A stretch of 64,000 nucleotides of DNA, from assembly GCA_016192105.1 (NCBI GenBank), contig JACPUV010000031.1:35101-99100 (forward strand). Reading direction: 5' to 3'. The notes beneath the pieces were generated by a model. It did no database searches, had not been told where the DNA came from, and saw only the letters and a list, made by a program, of their open reading frames with translations. The translations under genes and the position numbers were made by a program. Below are positions 17,516-25,293 of the stretch, one piece after another (position 1 is the stretch's first letter; the number at the start of each line of letters is the position of its first letter). The DNA comes from Sphingobacteriales bacterium. GTDB taxonomy: Bacteria > Bacteroidota > Bacteroidia > Chitinophagales > Chitinophagaceae.

Positions 17516-18754
17516 ATGATACACTACGAAAAATTTACGCTCGCCAATGGTTTGCGGGTAATCGTTCACCAGGACCTGAGTACCCCGATGGCTGTGATGG
17601 ATATTATGTATGACGTGGGTGCCCGCGACGAGGATCCCAACCGCACCGGCTTTGCGCATTTATTCGAGCACCTGATGTTTGGCGGCTCGGTCAATATACC
17701 GGATTACGATGAACCCCTGCAGATGGCCGGCGGGGAGAACAATGCCTATACCACGAACGACCTGACGAATTATTATATCAGCCTGCCTGCCGAGAACCTG
17801 GAAACGGCTTTCTGGCTGGAGAGTGACCGGATGCTGTCCCTTGCATTCGGGGAGAAAAGTCTCGAAACCCAGCGCAAAGTGGTTTGCGAGGAATTCAAAG
17901 AGCATTACCTCACCAAACCTTATGGCGATGTATGGCATAAGATGCGGGAACTGGCCTATAAAGTGCATCCCTACCGCTGGATGACGATCGGGAAAGAGCT
18001 CTCGCATATTGAAACGGCCCGGCTGGAAGATGTAAAAAATTTCTTCTTCAAACATTACCGTCCCCAGAATGCCGTGCTGGTGGTGGCGGGAAATGTAACC
18101 GTGGAAAAAGTGAAGGCCCTCGCGGAAAAATGGTTTGGGGATATTCCCCCGGGTGAGAAATACATACGCGAACTCCCGCAGGAGCCGGAGCAGCAGGAAG
18201 CGAGGCGACTGGAAATAAAGGCCAATGTACCGCTGGATGCTTTTTACAAGACCTGGCATATCGGCAACCGGCTGGACCAGAAATATTATATTACGGACCT
18301 GATCACGGATATTTTGAGTGGCGGCGGCTCCTCCCGCCTGTACCAGTCGCTGGTAAAAGAGCAAAAGCTCTTCAGCAATATTGATTGCTCCCATTTTGGC
18401 AGCACGGAGAACGGGTTATTGTCCATTGAAGGCAAGCTGGTAAAAGGAGTGAGGATTGAAGACGCGGAAAAAGCCGTGGAGGCCGAACTGGATAAGGTCC
18501 GGAATGAACTGGTCAGCAGGAGCGAATTGCAGAAGGTCAAGAACAAGACCGAAAGCATGATTGCCTTTGAAGACATGAGTGTAATGAACCGGGCCAACAG
18601 CCTGGCCTATTATGAAATACTGGGCGATGCGGCCTGGATGAATTTTGAACTGCAGAAATACGGGATGGTAACGGCGGAGGATATCCGCCGGGAGAGCCGG
18701 GCTATTTTCCGGGAGGAGAATTCGAATACGATTTATTATCTGGCGGAGGGGTAA
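17516..18754 (+). CDS. M16 family zinc peptidase, catalytic subunit
   Basis: The 412-residue protein has the inverted zinc motif HLFEH in FAHLFEHLMFGG and the distal Glu in TQRKVVCEEFKEH, so it should be catalytically active. The start at 17516 (MIHYEKFTLANGLRVIVH) matches the family N-terminus. Without a visible signal peptide it may be cytoplasmic or periplasmic by another route. It precedes a second M16 gene lacking the zinc motif, and the two probably form a heterodimer like other paired bacterial M16 proteins. Confidence 0.9.
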   Translation: MIHYEKFTLANGLRVIVHQDLSTPMAVMDIMYDVGARDEDPNRTGFAHLFEHLMFGGSVNIPDYDEPLQMAGGENNAYTTNDLTNYYISLPAENLETAFWLESDRMLSLAFGEKSLETQRKVVCEEFKEHYLTKPYGDVWHKMRELAYKVHPYRWMTIGKELSHIETARLEDVKNFFFKHYRPQNAVLVVAGNVTVEKVKALAEKWFGDIPPGEKYIRELPQEPEQQEARRLEIKANVPLDAFYKTWHIGNRLDQKYYITDLITDILSGGGSSRLYQSLVKEQKLFSNIDCSHFGSTENGLLSIEGKLVKGVRIEDAEKAVEAELDKVRNELVSRSELQKVKNKTESMIAFEDMSVMNRANSLAYYEILGDAAWMNFELQKYGMVTAEDIRRESRAIFREENSNTIYYLAEG

Positions 18755-18912
18755 TCACGCCTCAGCTGGCCTGTGGAATTAATAAATCCTGGGCCACTGA
18801 TGATATCAATAAAGCGATTCCCCGGGAAAGCAACTAAAAGGTTGGGCAGGGAAGAAGAAGGAGGCAATGATTGCAGAGAACCGGCGAAAAGAAAATAAAT
18901 AAAAAAAGATCA

Positions 18913-20190
18913 ATGACTATCGACCGTAAACAGGCGCCCCCCATCGTGGATGCCGTAAATTTTCACCTGAACCTGAAACCCTGCCAGCAGTTTACTTTGC
19001 AAAACGGGGTGCCGGTCTATGCCGTGGATGCCGGGGCCGAGGAAGTGATGCTGCTGGAGTGGGTCTTCTTTGCCGGCAATAGCCAGGAGGAACAAAACCT
19101 GGTGGCCGCCACCACGAATTTTTTACTGCGCAATGGCACGGCCAAAAGAACCGCTTTCCAGATCAACGAACATTTTGAATACTACGGAGCCTACCTGAAC
19201 CGCAGCTGTTACAATGAAACGGCCACTATTACATTGCACTGTCTTACCAAACATGTGGCCGAACTGTTGCCGGTGGTGAAAGAACTGATCACGGAATCCA
19301 CGATGCCATCCGAAGAGCTGGCCATTTACCAGCAGAACATGAAGCAGCGGCTGAAAGTAAACCTGAAAAAAAGTGATTTTGTGGCCGGCCGGCTGATCGA
19401 TGCTTATTTATACGGGGAAAAACATCCCTATGGCAAATACAGCAGCGCGGAAGAGTTTGATGCCCTGGAAAGGGACCAGTTGCTGCATTTCTATAACCAG
19501 TATTATACCCAGGGCAAACTCATCCTCTTTGTGGCGGGTAAACTGCCGGTTAACCTGGAATCCCTGCTGAACCAGCAATTCGGGGACCTGCCCAACCAGG
19601 CGGTTGAAGTTAAACAAACCGCCCTGCAGCCGGTTACCCAAAAAAAATTCCGCATTACCAATGATCCCAATGGCGTGCAGGGTTCGATCCGGATTGCCCG
19701 TTCTTTTCCAAACCGTCACCACCCCGACTTTTTAAAAGTACAGGTGCTGAATGCGCTTTTCGGCGGTTTCTTTGGTTCCAGGCTCATGAGCAATATCCGC
19801 GAGGACAAAGGATATACCTACGGGATCCACAGTTTCCTGCATAACCATATCCAGCATTCGTCCTGGATGGTGAGTACGGAAGCGGGGAAGGATGTATGTG
19901 AGGCTACGATCGGAGAAGTGTACAAAGAAATGAAGGGCCTGCGGGATGAACCCGTCGGGGAAGAGGAACTCCTGCTGGTCCGCAATTACCTGATGGGCTC
20001 CATTCTCGGCGATCTTGATGGTCCTTTCCAGATCATCGGCCGCTGGAAGAATATTGTACTGCACGGGCTGACCGAACAATATTTCTACGATTCAATCCGG
20101 ACGATCAAAACCATTTCTGCGGAAGAACTGCAGGCGCTGGCGGAGAAGTACCTGCAGCCGGAGGAGTTTTTTGAATTGGTGGTGATATAA
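18913..20190 (+). CDS. M16 family peptidase-like protein, non-catalytic partner
   Basis: The 425-residue M16-fold protein lacks HxxEH at the expected place (region AATTNFLLRNGTAKRTAFQ) but keeps the Arg/Tyr substrate-binding region (NIREDKGYTYGIHSF). This is the usual division of labour in two-subunit M16 peptidases, so the missing motif is not a sign of decay. The start at 18913 follows a purine-rich stretch, and the gene lies about 160 bases after its partner. A strong hairpin at 20314-20331 follows. Confidence 0.88.
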   Translation: MTIDRKQAPPIVDAVNFHLNLKPCQQFTLQNGVPVYAVDAGAEEVMLLEWVFFAGNSQEEQNLVAATTNFLLRNGTAKRTAFQINEHFEYYGAYLNRSCYNETATITLHCLTKHVAELLPVVKELITESTMPSEELAIYQQNMKQRLKVNLKKSDFVAGRLIDAYLYGEKHPYGKYSSAEEFDALERDQLLHFYNQYYTQGKLILFVAGKLPVNLESLLNQQFGDLPNQAVEVKQTALQPVTQKKFRITNDPNGVQGSIRIARSFPNRHHPDFLKVQVLNALFGGFFGSRLMSNIREDKGYTYGIHSFLHNHIQHSSWMVSTEAGKDVCEATIGEVYKEMKGLRDEPVGEEELLLVRNYLMGSILGDLDGPFQIIGRWKNIVLHGLTEQYFYDSIRTIKTISAEELQALAEKYLQPEEFFELVVI

Positions 20191-20202
20191 GACCCCGAAG
20201 GA

Positions 20203-20297
20203 GGACTTAGCACCCTAAAGTTCGAAAATTCGTTTTGAGGCCCCCTAAATCCCCCAAGGGGGGACTTAGCATCCTATAGCTCGAAAATTCATTTCAG
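20203..20297. repeat. Imperfect direct repeat after the M16 pair
   Basis: GGACTTAGCACCCTAAAGTT (from 20203) and GGACTTAGCATCCTATAGCT (from 20262) each continue into CGAAAATTC and a TTTTGAGG or TTTCAG end. The two units are about 36 bases long and 59 bases apart. They are non-coding and share the GGGGGACTT end of the inverted pair nearby. Confidence 0.6.
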
Positions 20298-20403
20298 TCA
20301 GAAAAGCAAAAAAGTTTCCGCTGGCGGAAACCTTTCTTCATCTCTTTAGTGATATTGTTAACTATCGGAGTCGAAAGTCCCCCTTCGGGGGATTTAGGGG
20401 GCC
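20239..20403. repeat. Inverted pair of 28-bp C5/G5 palindromic elements
   Basis: The sequence at 20239-20266 (begins GGCCCCCTAAATCCCCC) recurs in reverse complement at 20376-20403 with one or two differences. Each copy can fold by itself as CCCCC/GGGGG. A terminator hairpin lies between them. There is no open frame inside, so this is not an insertion sequence; it resembles small dispersed palindromes common in Bacteroidota spacers. Confidence 0.65.
20305..20337 (+). terminator. Terminator hairpin after the M16 pair
   Basis: A perfect stem GTTTCCGC (20314-20321) / GCGGAAAC (20324-20331) with a two-base loop, preceded by an A-run and followed by CTTTCTT. It lies 124 bases after the stop of the second M16 gene and before the E1 gene. 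Confidence 0.6.
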
Positions 20404-20428
20404 CCGATATGTTCCTCTCTGAATCCAT

Positions 20429-22492
20429 ATGGCAAATTTTCCTGAACTTAGTACCATGTTATTCGACCGGAAAGAATTATCTGACGAACAGCTTGTCTAT
20501 TTTTACCGCAGTCTCCTCTGGCCCCGGATGATCGAAGAGAAAATGCTGGTGCTCCTGCGGCAGGGAAAAATCTCCAAATGGTTTAGCGGGATCGGGCAGG
20601 AAGCCATCGCCGTTGGTGCGACACTGGCCCTGGAAAAAGAGGAATGGATCATGCCCATGCACCGCAATCTCGGTGTATTCACCACCCGTGATATGCCCCT
20701 CAGCCGGCTTTTTATGCAATGGCAGGGCGCAAAGGAAGGATACAGCAAAGCCCGGGAAAGAAGTTTTCATTTTGGCAGCCGGGAACACGCTGTCTGCGGG
20801 ATGATCTCCCACCTGGGTCCCCAACTGGCGATTGCCGATGGGGTGGCCCTCGCTCATAAATTAAAAAAGGAACATAAAGTAGCCCTCGCGTTCACCGGAG
20901 AGGGAGGCACCAGTGAAGGCGATTTTCATGAAGCGATGAATGTGGCCGCGGTATGGGACCTGCCCGTGATTTTTATCGTAGAAAATAACGGGTATGGGTT
21001 AAGTACCCCCGTGAATGAACAATACCGCTGTATCAACCTTGTTGACAAAGCGAGGGGTTATGGAATGGAAGGCGTGCAGATCGATGGGAATAATTTGCTC
21101 ACGGTATATGATACCATAAAAGGAGTAAGGGAATTCTGCATCAAACACCAGAAACCCTACCTGGTCGAATGCCTGACCTTCCGCATGCGCGGTCACGAAG
21201 AAGCCAGTGGTACGAAGTATGTTCCGCAGGATCTTTTCCGGTTATGGGAACAAAAGGACCCGATTAAAAACTATGAGCAGTACTTGCTGGATACCGGCGT
21301 ACTGAACCCGGCAACCATAGCGGAAATCCGGAATGAACTGAAGGATAAGATCGAAACGGAACTGGCGGTTGGTTTCAATACACAGCCGGTCGTTGCCGAT
21401 ACGGAAGAAGAGCTGGAGGATGTTTATCAGTCATTGGACGACAGTTTGCCGGCATCAGCCCGGCTATTTGACAACTCGCACCTGACACCTGACAACCGGC
21501 ACCTGACACCTGACACCCGACACCTGACACCCGATAAAAGAATGATCGACGCCATCAAGGAGGGCCTCCATCAATCCATGCAGCAGCATTCCAACCTGGT
21601 CCTCATGGGACAGGATATTGCGGAATATGGAGGAGCATTTAAGATCACGGAAGGGTTTGTGCAGGAGTTTGGGAAAGAAAGAGTGCGTAATACACCCATA
21701 TGTGAAAGCGCCATTGTGGGTTCGGCCCTGGGTCTTTCGCTGGAAGGATACAAAAGCATGATGGAAATGCAGTTTGCGGATTTTGTAACGGTCGGGTTCA
21801 ACCAGATCGTAAACAATCTCGCCAAGATCCATTACCGCTGGGGACAAAACGCGGATGTGGTCATCCGGATGCCGGCCGGCGCCGGTGTGGGAGCAGGCCC
21901 TTTCCATAGCCAGAGCAACGAAGCCTGGTTTACACATACACCGGGACTGAAGGTCGTGTACCCGGCGACTCCGATGGATGCAAAGGGATTGCTGATCGCC
22001 GCGATCAATGATCCCAACCCGGTATTGTTTTTTGAACACAAGGCCCTATATCGTTCCATCAGCGGGCCCGTGCCGGAAGACTACTATGAAATTGAGATCG
22101 GCAAAGCCCGTCATGTCAGGGAAGGAGAGGAGATATCCATTATCACCTATGGCAGCGGGGTGCATTGGGCAGATGATTATGCGGCGGAACATCCCGAGAT
22201 CTCCATTGATATTTTAGACCTGCGAACCCTGTTGCCCCTGGATTATTTCGCGATCCGCGAAGCGGTTCAGCGGACCGGCCGTGTACTGATCCTGCATGAG
22301 GATACGCTGACCGGCGGGATCGGCGGCGAGATCGCGGCCTGGATCGCGGAACATTGTTTCTCCCTGCTGGATGCTCCCGTTATGCGCTGTGCTTCGCTGG
22401 ATACACCGGTGCCGTTCAATACCGAACTGGAGAATAATTTTCTTGCCAAAGCCAGGCTGGATGAGACGGTGCAGGCCTTGCTGAATTTCTAA
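20429..22492 (+). CDS. 2-oxoacid dehydrogenase E1, fused alpha and beta subunits
   Basis: Thiamine-diphosphate-dependent E1 of a branched-chain 2-oxoacid (or related) dehydrogenase complex. Residues 1-345 are the alpha part with the TPP motif GEGGTSEGDFHEAMN ending in NNGYG; residues about 372-687 are the beta part (GQDIAEYGGAF, ending with LEDTLTGGIGGE-like E1-beta motifs). The alpha-beta fusion is normal in this group. The linker, residues 351-369, is read from a 7-bp repeat array and consists of the heptapeptide HLTPDTR repeated with small changes. Met1 or Met10 (20456) could be the start. No E2 or E3 gene is adjacent. Confidence 0.9.
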   Translation: MANFPELSTMLFDRKELSDEQLVYFYRSLLWPRMIEEKMLVLLRQGKISKWFSGIGQEAIAVGATLALEKEEWIMPMHRNLGVFTTRDMPLSRLFMQWQGAKEGYSKARERSFHFGSREHAVCGMISHLGPQLAIADGVALAHKLKKEHKVALAFTGEGGTSEGDFHEAMNVAAVWDLPVIFIVENNGYGLSTPVNEQYRCINLVDKARGYGMEGVQIDGNNLLTVYDTIKGVREFCIKHQKPYLVECLTFRMRGHEEASGTKYVPQDLFRLWEQKDPIKNYEQYLLDTGVLNPATIAEIRNELKDKIETELAVGFNTQPVVADTEEELEDVYQSLDDSLPASARLFDNSHLTPDNRHLTPDTRHLTPDKRMIDAIKEGLHQSMQQHSNLVLMGQDIAEYGGAFKITEGFVQEFGKERVRNTPICESAIVGSALGLSLEGYKSMMEMQFADFVTVGFNQIVNNLAKIHYRWGQNADVVIRMPAGAGVGAGPFHSQSNEAWFTHTPGLKVVYPATPMDAKGLLIAAINDPNPVLFFEHKALYRSISGPVPEDYYEIEIGKARHVREGEEISIITYGSGVHWADDYAAEHPEISIDILDLRTLLPLDYFAIREAVQRTGRVLILHEDTLTGGIGGEIAAWIAEHCFSLLDAPVMRCASLDTPVPFNTELENNFLAKARLDETVQALLNF
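21479..21534. repeat. Heptamer array 2, inside the E1 linker
   Basis: Eight contiguous 7-bp units (CACCTGA, CACCTGA, CAACCGG, CACCTGA, CACCTGA, CACCCGA, CACCTGA, CACCCGA) lie in frame in the E1 gene. Because 3 x 7 = 21, three units encode seven codons, giving the HLTPDTR peptide repeat. Flanking codons resume the alpha and beta domains without interruption. Confidence 0.9.
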
Positions 22493-22521
22493 ACCGGCCC
22501 CGGTCTGCCGGTTCAATTAAA

Positions 22522-22552
22522 TTTGCCGGTTCCCCGGGTTTTCTTATCTTTT
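22522..22552 (+). promoter_or_regulatory. Bacteroidota-type promoter
   Basis: TTTG at 22522-22525, a 19-base spacer, then TATCTTTT at 22545-22552 match the -33 and -7 elements of the major Bacteroidota sigma factor. It would drive the small gene at 22626. A 7-bp inverted repeat (22492-22498 / 22507-22513) just upstream may be the weak end of the E1 transcript. Confidence 0.45.
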
Positions 22553-22625
22553 TAGCGTCTTATTTATAACCCATTGGATTACTCCGTACCAGGTTTCGCT
22601 ATTATTCACCTCTAAAACCTGGTTT

Positions 22626-22922
22626 ATGTACATTGTCAGAGACATTTTCTATCTCCATTTCGGGCATTACCGCCCGGCCAAACAATTACTGGACGAAGCC
22701 CTGCATGCGGGTCTGCTTCCGGAAAACAAACATGCAAGGGTGCTCTCCGATTTCACCGGGGATGCTTACCGCCTGATCTTTGAAGAAGGATTTGATACCC
22801 TTGCGGAATACGAACAATCCCTCACGGGCAGCATGCGGAAAGACGAGTGGCAGCAATGGTATGAAAAGTTCAAACCCCATGTGGAACGGAGTCACCGGGA
22901 ATTGCTGAAACGGGTGGTGTAG
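22626..22922 (+). CDS. Conserved-looking hypothetical protein
   Basis: A 98-residue soluble protein that I cannot name. The pattern (MYIVRDIFYLHFGHYRPAKQ, a helix, then DAYRLIFEEGFDTLAEYEQS) suggests a compact alpha/beta fold of the ferredoxin-like dimeric barrel kind; this is only a guess from strand and helix spacing. It has its own promoter-like sequence and is followed within 10 bases by an attC-like hairpin that closes the decayed parDE cassette. Confidence 0.65.
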   Translation: MYIVRDIFYLHFGHYRPAKQLLDEALHAGLLPENKHARVLSDFTGDAYRLIFEEGFDTLAEYEQSLTGSMRKDEWQQWYEKFKPHVERSHRELLKRVV

Positions 22923-22930
22923 GCCGGAAA

Positions 22931-23015
22931 CCAACGCGCTTAGGGACAGGGCTTACTGCTGTGCTGGTATCTATATTTGTCAGCCAGCATAGCAGAAAAC
23001 CTCATGTTGTACACT
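22931..23015 (-). other. Compact attC-like hairpin after the parDE remnant
   Basis: On the minus strand: AGTGTACAAC (23015-23006), a left arm containing TCTGCTATGCTGGC (within 23003-22983), a short TGACAAATA loop, a right arm containing CCAGCACAGCAGTAAGCC (within 22968-22949) and CGCGTTGG (22938-22931). Fifteen of 21 arm positions pair. The layout R''-L''-loop-L'-R' and the length of 85 bases are those of integron attC sites. Confidence 0.55.
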
Positions 23016-23024
23016 GCTATATTT

Positions 23025-23120
23025 CTATTCCTGTAACCGGTTTTCGATGTCCATTCTTTGGTGTAAAACCCTGATAATTTCAATGCCCTCTGAAGCTTTG
23101 ACACTATGTTTAAAACTCAT
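23025..23120 (-). pseudogene. Internally deleted ParE toxin
   Basis: The ATG at 23120 overlaps the end of the parD gene, as in intact parDE operons. The 31-residue frame reads MSFKHSVKAS, a ParE-like N-terminus, and runs directly into EGIEIIRVLHQRMDIENRLQ, the typical ParE C-terminus. About two thirds of the toxin, including its helical body, is missing in one in-frame deletion. It cannot be a working toxin. Confidence 0.7.
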
Positions 23121-23409
23121 TCGATAAATATTTGCCGTGCAGATTTGTAATGAATTTTTTACGGTCAAATTTTTGTACAAAACCTGATTTTTCGCCTTTT
23201 TTGAGTTCTTTAGTCAATTCATTTTTTCGATTTTCTTCTTGTTCAAAAAGCCGTAATGCCGTCCTAACAACTTCACTGGCTGAAGAGAAACGTCCACTTT
23301 GAATTTGTGAGCTAATAAAATTGTCGAAATAGTCGCCTAATAAAATCGAAGTGTTTTTTGCTATGTCTTCGGTTTTGTTAAAAATACCAATTCCTGGTAT
23401 CTCTTTCAA
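23110..23409 (-). CDS. ParD family antitoxin, probably decaying
   Basis: Ribbon-helix-helix antitoxin of the ParD family: AKNTSILLGDYFDNFISSQI, then GRFSSASEVVRTALRLFEQE and a charged C-terminal toxin-binding tail. The residue where the family begins with Met is Ile here (ATA at 23364-23362), so the normal start codon appears lost; the frame can start only from a weak upstream TTG (23409). The toxin gene next to it is internally deleted. Together they look like a dead toxin-antitoxin cassette that may still yield a DNA-binding protein. Confidence 0.65.
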   Translation of the reverse strand: MKEIPGIGIFNKTEDIAKNTSILLGDYFDNFISSQIQSGRFSSASEVVRTALRLFEQEENRKNELTKELKKGEKSGFVQKFDRKKFITNLHGKYLSNEF

Positions 23410-23641
23410 GTTTTATGGTACCGGAAAGGTAGCGTACACCCCCCCCTTAGCAACGGCCTCCTGGCTGCAAGCTTCAGCCGGTGGGAGAGGATTGTTATTA
23501 TTGCCGGACCTTTATTTTTCCAGCTGATAAACAATCATGAATTGGGTATCCTCCGGTAAAAATAGGGAAACAGAAAGGAAGTACCACCGGTATAAAACAT
23601 TTGCCGTTCATTGCTTAATTTGGAGAATAAATAGTACGGGT

Positions 23642-25219
23642 ATGAGAAAAATCCTCTCGGTTGTTATTGTATGTGCCACTTTATTTTCCTGCAGTAACCA
23701 GGACCGATTTACGGAAGCCCCTGTCCTGTTTGATACAGCGTACCACCCTGCTGTGTTTACCGATACGGAAAGACTGCAGAAAATAAAGCAGTATTTGCCG
23801 GTACTCGACAGCCTTTACCGTAAACATGCGGAAGAGAATCATTTCCCGGGAATTGTTTTTGGAATTGTGGTGGATGGCAAACTGATTTATAAGAACGGGT
23901 ATGGATATACGGACCTGGCGAAAAAGATCCCGGTCAGCTCCTCTTCCATGTTCCGCATTGCTTCCATGAGCAAGAGTTTCACGGCGATGGCTATCCTGAA
24001 ATTAAGGGATGAAGGAAAGCTGGGCCTCGATGACCCGGCATACCGTTATATTCCCGAACTGAGAGCCCTCCAATACCCCACGGCCGATGCACCCCCGATC
24101 AGTATCCGGCACCTCCTGAGTCATGGGGCCGGCTTCCCGGAAGACAATCCCTGGGGTGACCGGCAACTGGCCGATAATGACAAGGACCTGATGGAGTTTA
24201 TCGGGAAACAGATTTCCTTCTCCAACCCGCCGGGGATTGCTTATGAATACAGCAACCTGGGGTTTGCCCTGCTGGGTAAGATCATTACAAATGTGTCCGG
24301 CCAGCCTTACCAGCAATACATCAGGGAGAATATCTGGAAGCCGTTGGGAATGGTAAACGCCGAATGGGAATACGCCAATGTTCCGCCGGATAAACTGGCG
24401 CATGGCTATCGCTGGCTGAATAACCAGTGGAATGAAGAACAACTGCTGCATGATATACCGGATGGAAGCTGGGGCGCCATGGGAAGCATGATCACATCGA
24501 TTGACGAGTTTGCCAAATACATGGCTTTTCATTTATCCGCATGGCCACCGTCCAATGCGGCAGAAACGGGACCGGTTAACCGCAGTTCAGTTCGTGAGAT
24601 GCACCATCCCTGGCGGTTTAACGGGTTGAGCACGACTTACCAGTTCCCGGACGGGAGGGTCTGCCCCATTGCCACGGCCTATAATTACGGGCTGGGCTGG
24701 ATGCGGGATTGTGAGGATCGGACCTATATCAGTCACAGTGGGGGCCTCCCCGGCTTCGGCAGCCAGTGGCGCATCATGCCTGACTACGGGATCGGGGTAG
24801 TGGCTTTTGCCAACCGGACCTATGCTCCCTTTGGTGCGGTGAACCTGCGTGTACTGGACACCCTGATCAAACTTGCCGGGTTAGAACCGCGGCAATTGCC
24901 TCCTTCCGCAATCCTCGAAAAAAGAAAGAACGAGCTGGTGAAATTATTGCCCGGATGGGAGAAGGCGGAGCAAAGCGGCATTTTCGCAGAAAATTTCTTT
25001 CCCGACTACCCGATCGATACACTGGAAAAACAGGCGCGTGACTTGTTTGCAAAGGCGGGGAAGATCATAGCGGTAAAAGAACTGAAACCCGAGAACCAGT
25101 TGCGGGGTTCTTTTATGATACAGGGAGAAAATACGGACATCGAGATATACTTTACCTTATCACCCGAAACACCGGCGAGGATACAGGAGTATCATATACG
25201 GGAGCGGGGCCATCAATGA
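23642..25219 (+). CDS. Serine hydrolase of the beta-lactamase (class C) fold, lipoprotein
   Basis: The 525-residue protein has a lipobox (MRKILSVVIVCATLFSC), so it is anchored outside the cytoplasm. The catalytic motifs are SMSK (Ser-x-x-Lys in FRIASMSKSFTAM), YSN (YEYSNLGFAL) and HSG (SHSGGLPGFGSQW). Members of this fold act as D-peptidases, esterases or beta-lactamases; the substrate here is unknown. The converging amidohydrolase resembles D-aminoacylases, so both may handle D-amino-acid compounds (inference). The stop TGA is the first three bases of heptamer array 3. Confidence 0.88.
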   Translation: MRKILSVVIVCATLFSCSNQDRFTEAPVLFDTAYHPAVFTDTERLQKIKQYLPVLDSLYRKHAEENHFPGIVFGIVVDGKLIYKNGYGYTDLAKKIPVSSSSMFRIASMSKSFTAMAILKLRDEGKLGLDDPAYRYIPELRALQYPTADAPPISIRHLLSHGAGFPEDNPWGDRQLADNDKDLMEFIGKQISFSNPPGIAYEYSNLGFALLGKIITNVSGQPYQQYIRENIWKPLGMVNAEWEYANVPPDKLAHGYRWLNNQWNEEQLLHDIPDGSWGAMGSMITSIDEFAKYMAFHLSAWPPSNAAETGPVNRSSVREMHHPWRFNGLSTTYQFPDGRVCPIATAYNYGLGWMRDCEDRTYISHSGGLPGFGSQWRIMPDYGIGVVAFANRTYAPFGAVNLRVLDTLIKLAGLEPRQLPPSAILEKRKNELVKLLPGWEKAEQSGIFAENFFPDYPIDTLEKQARDLFAKAGKIIAVKELKPENQLRGSFMIQGENTDIEIYFTLSPETPARIQEYHIRERGHQ

Positions 25220-25258
25220 AAATTGAACATTGAGCATTGAACATTGAGCATTGAACCT
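25217..25258. repeat. Heptamer array 3, starting at a stop codon
   Basis: Six contiguous 7-bp units: TGAAAAT, TGAACAT, TGAGCAT, TGAACAT, TGAGCAT, TGAACCT. The first unit begins with the TGA that terminates the serine hydrolase gene. The array fills about half of the spacer to the converging amidohydrolase gene. Confidence 0.9.
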
Positions 25259-25293
25259 CCCTACAGGCGGCAGTTAATCCTGTTTCTATGGAC

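Noticed and set aside
18913..20190. Pseudogene because HxxEH is missing
   Set aside because: Paired M16 genes normally have one subunit without the zinc motif; the frame is intact and the substrate-binding region is kept.
20239..20403. Insertion sequence with inverted ends
   Set aside because: Only about 110 bases separate the inverted copies and no coding frame is present.
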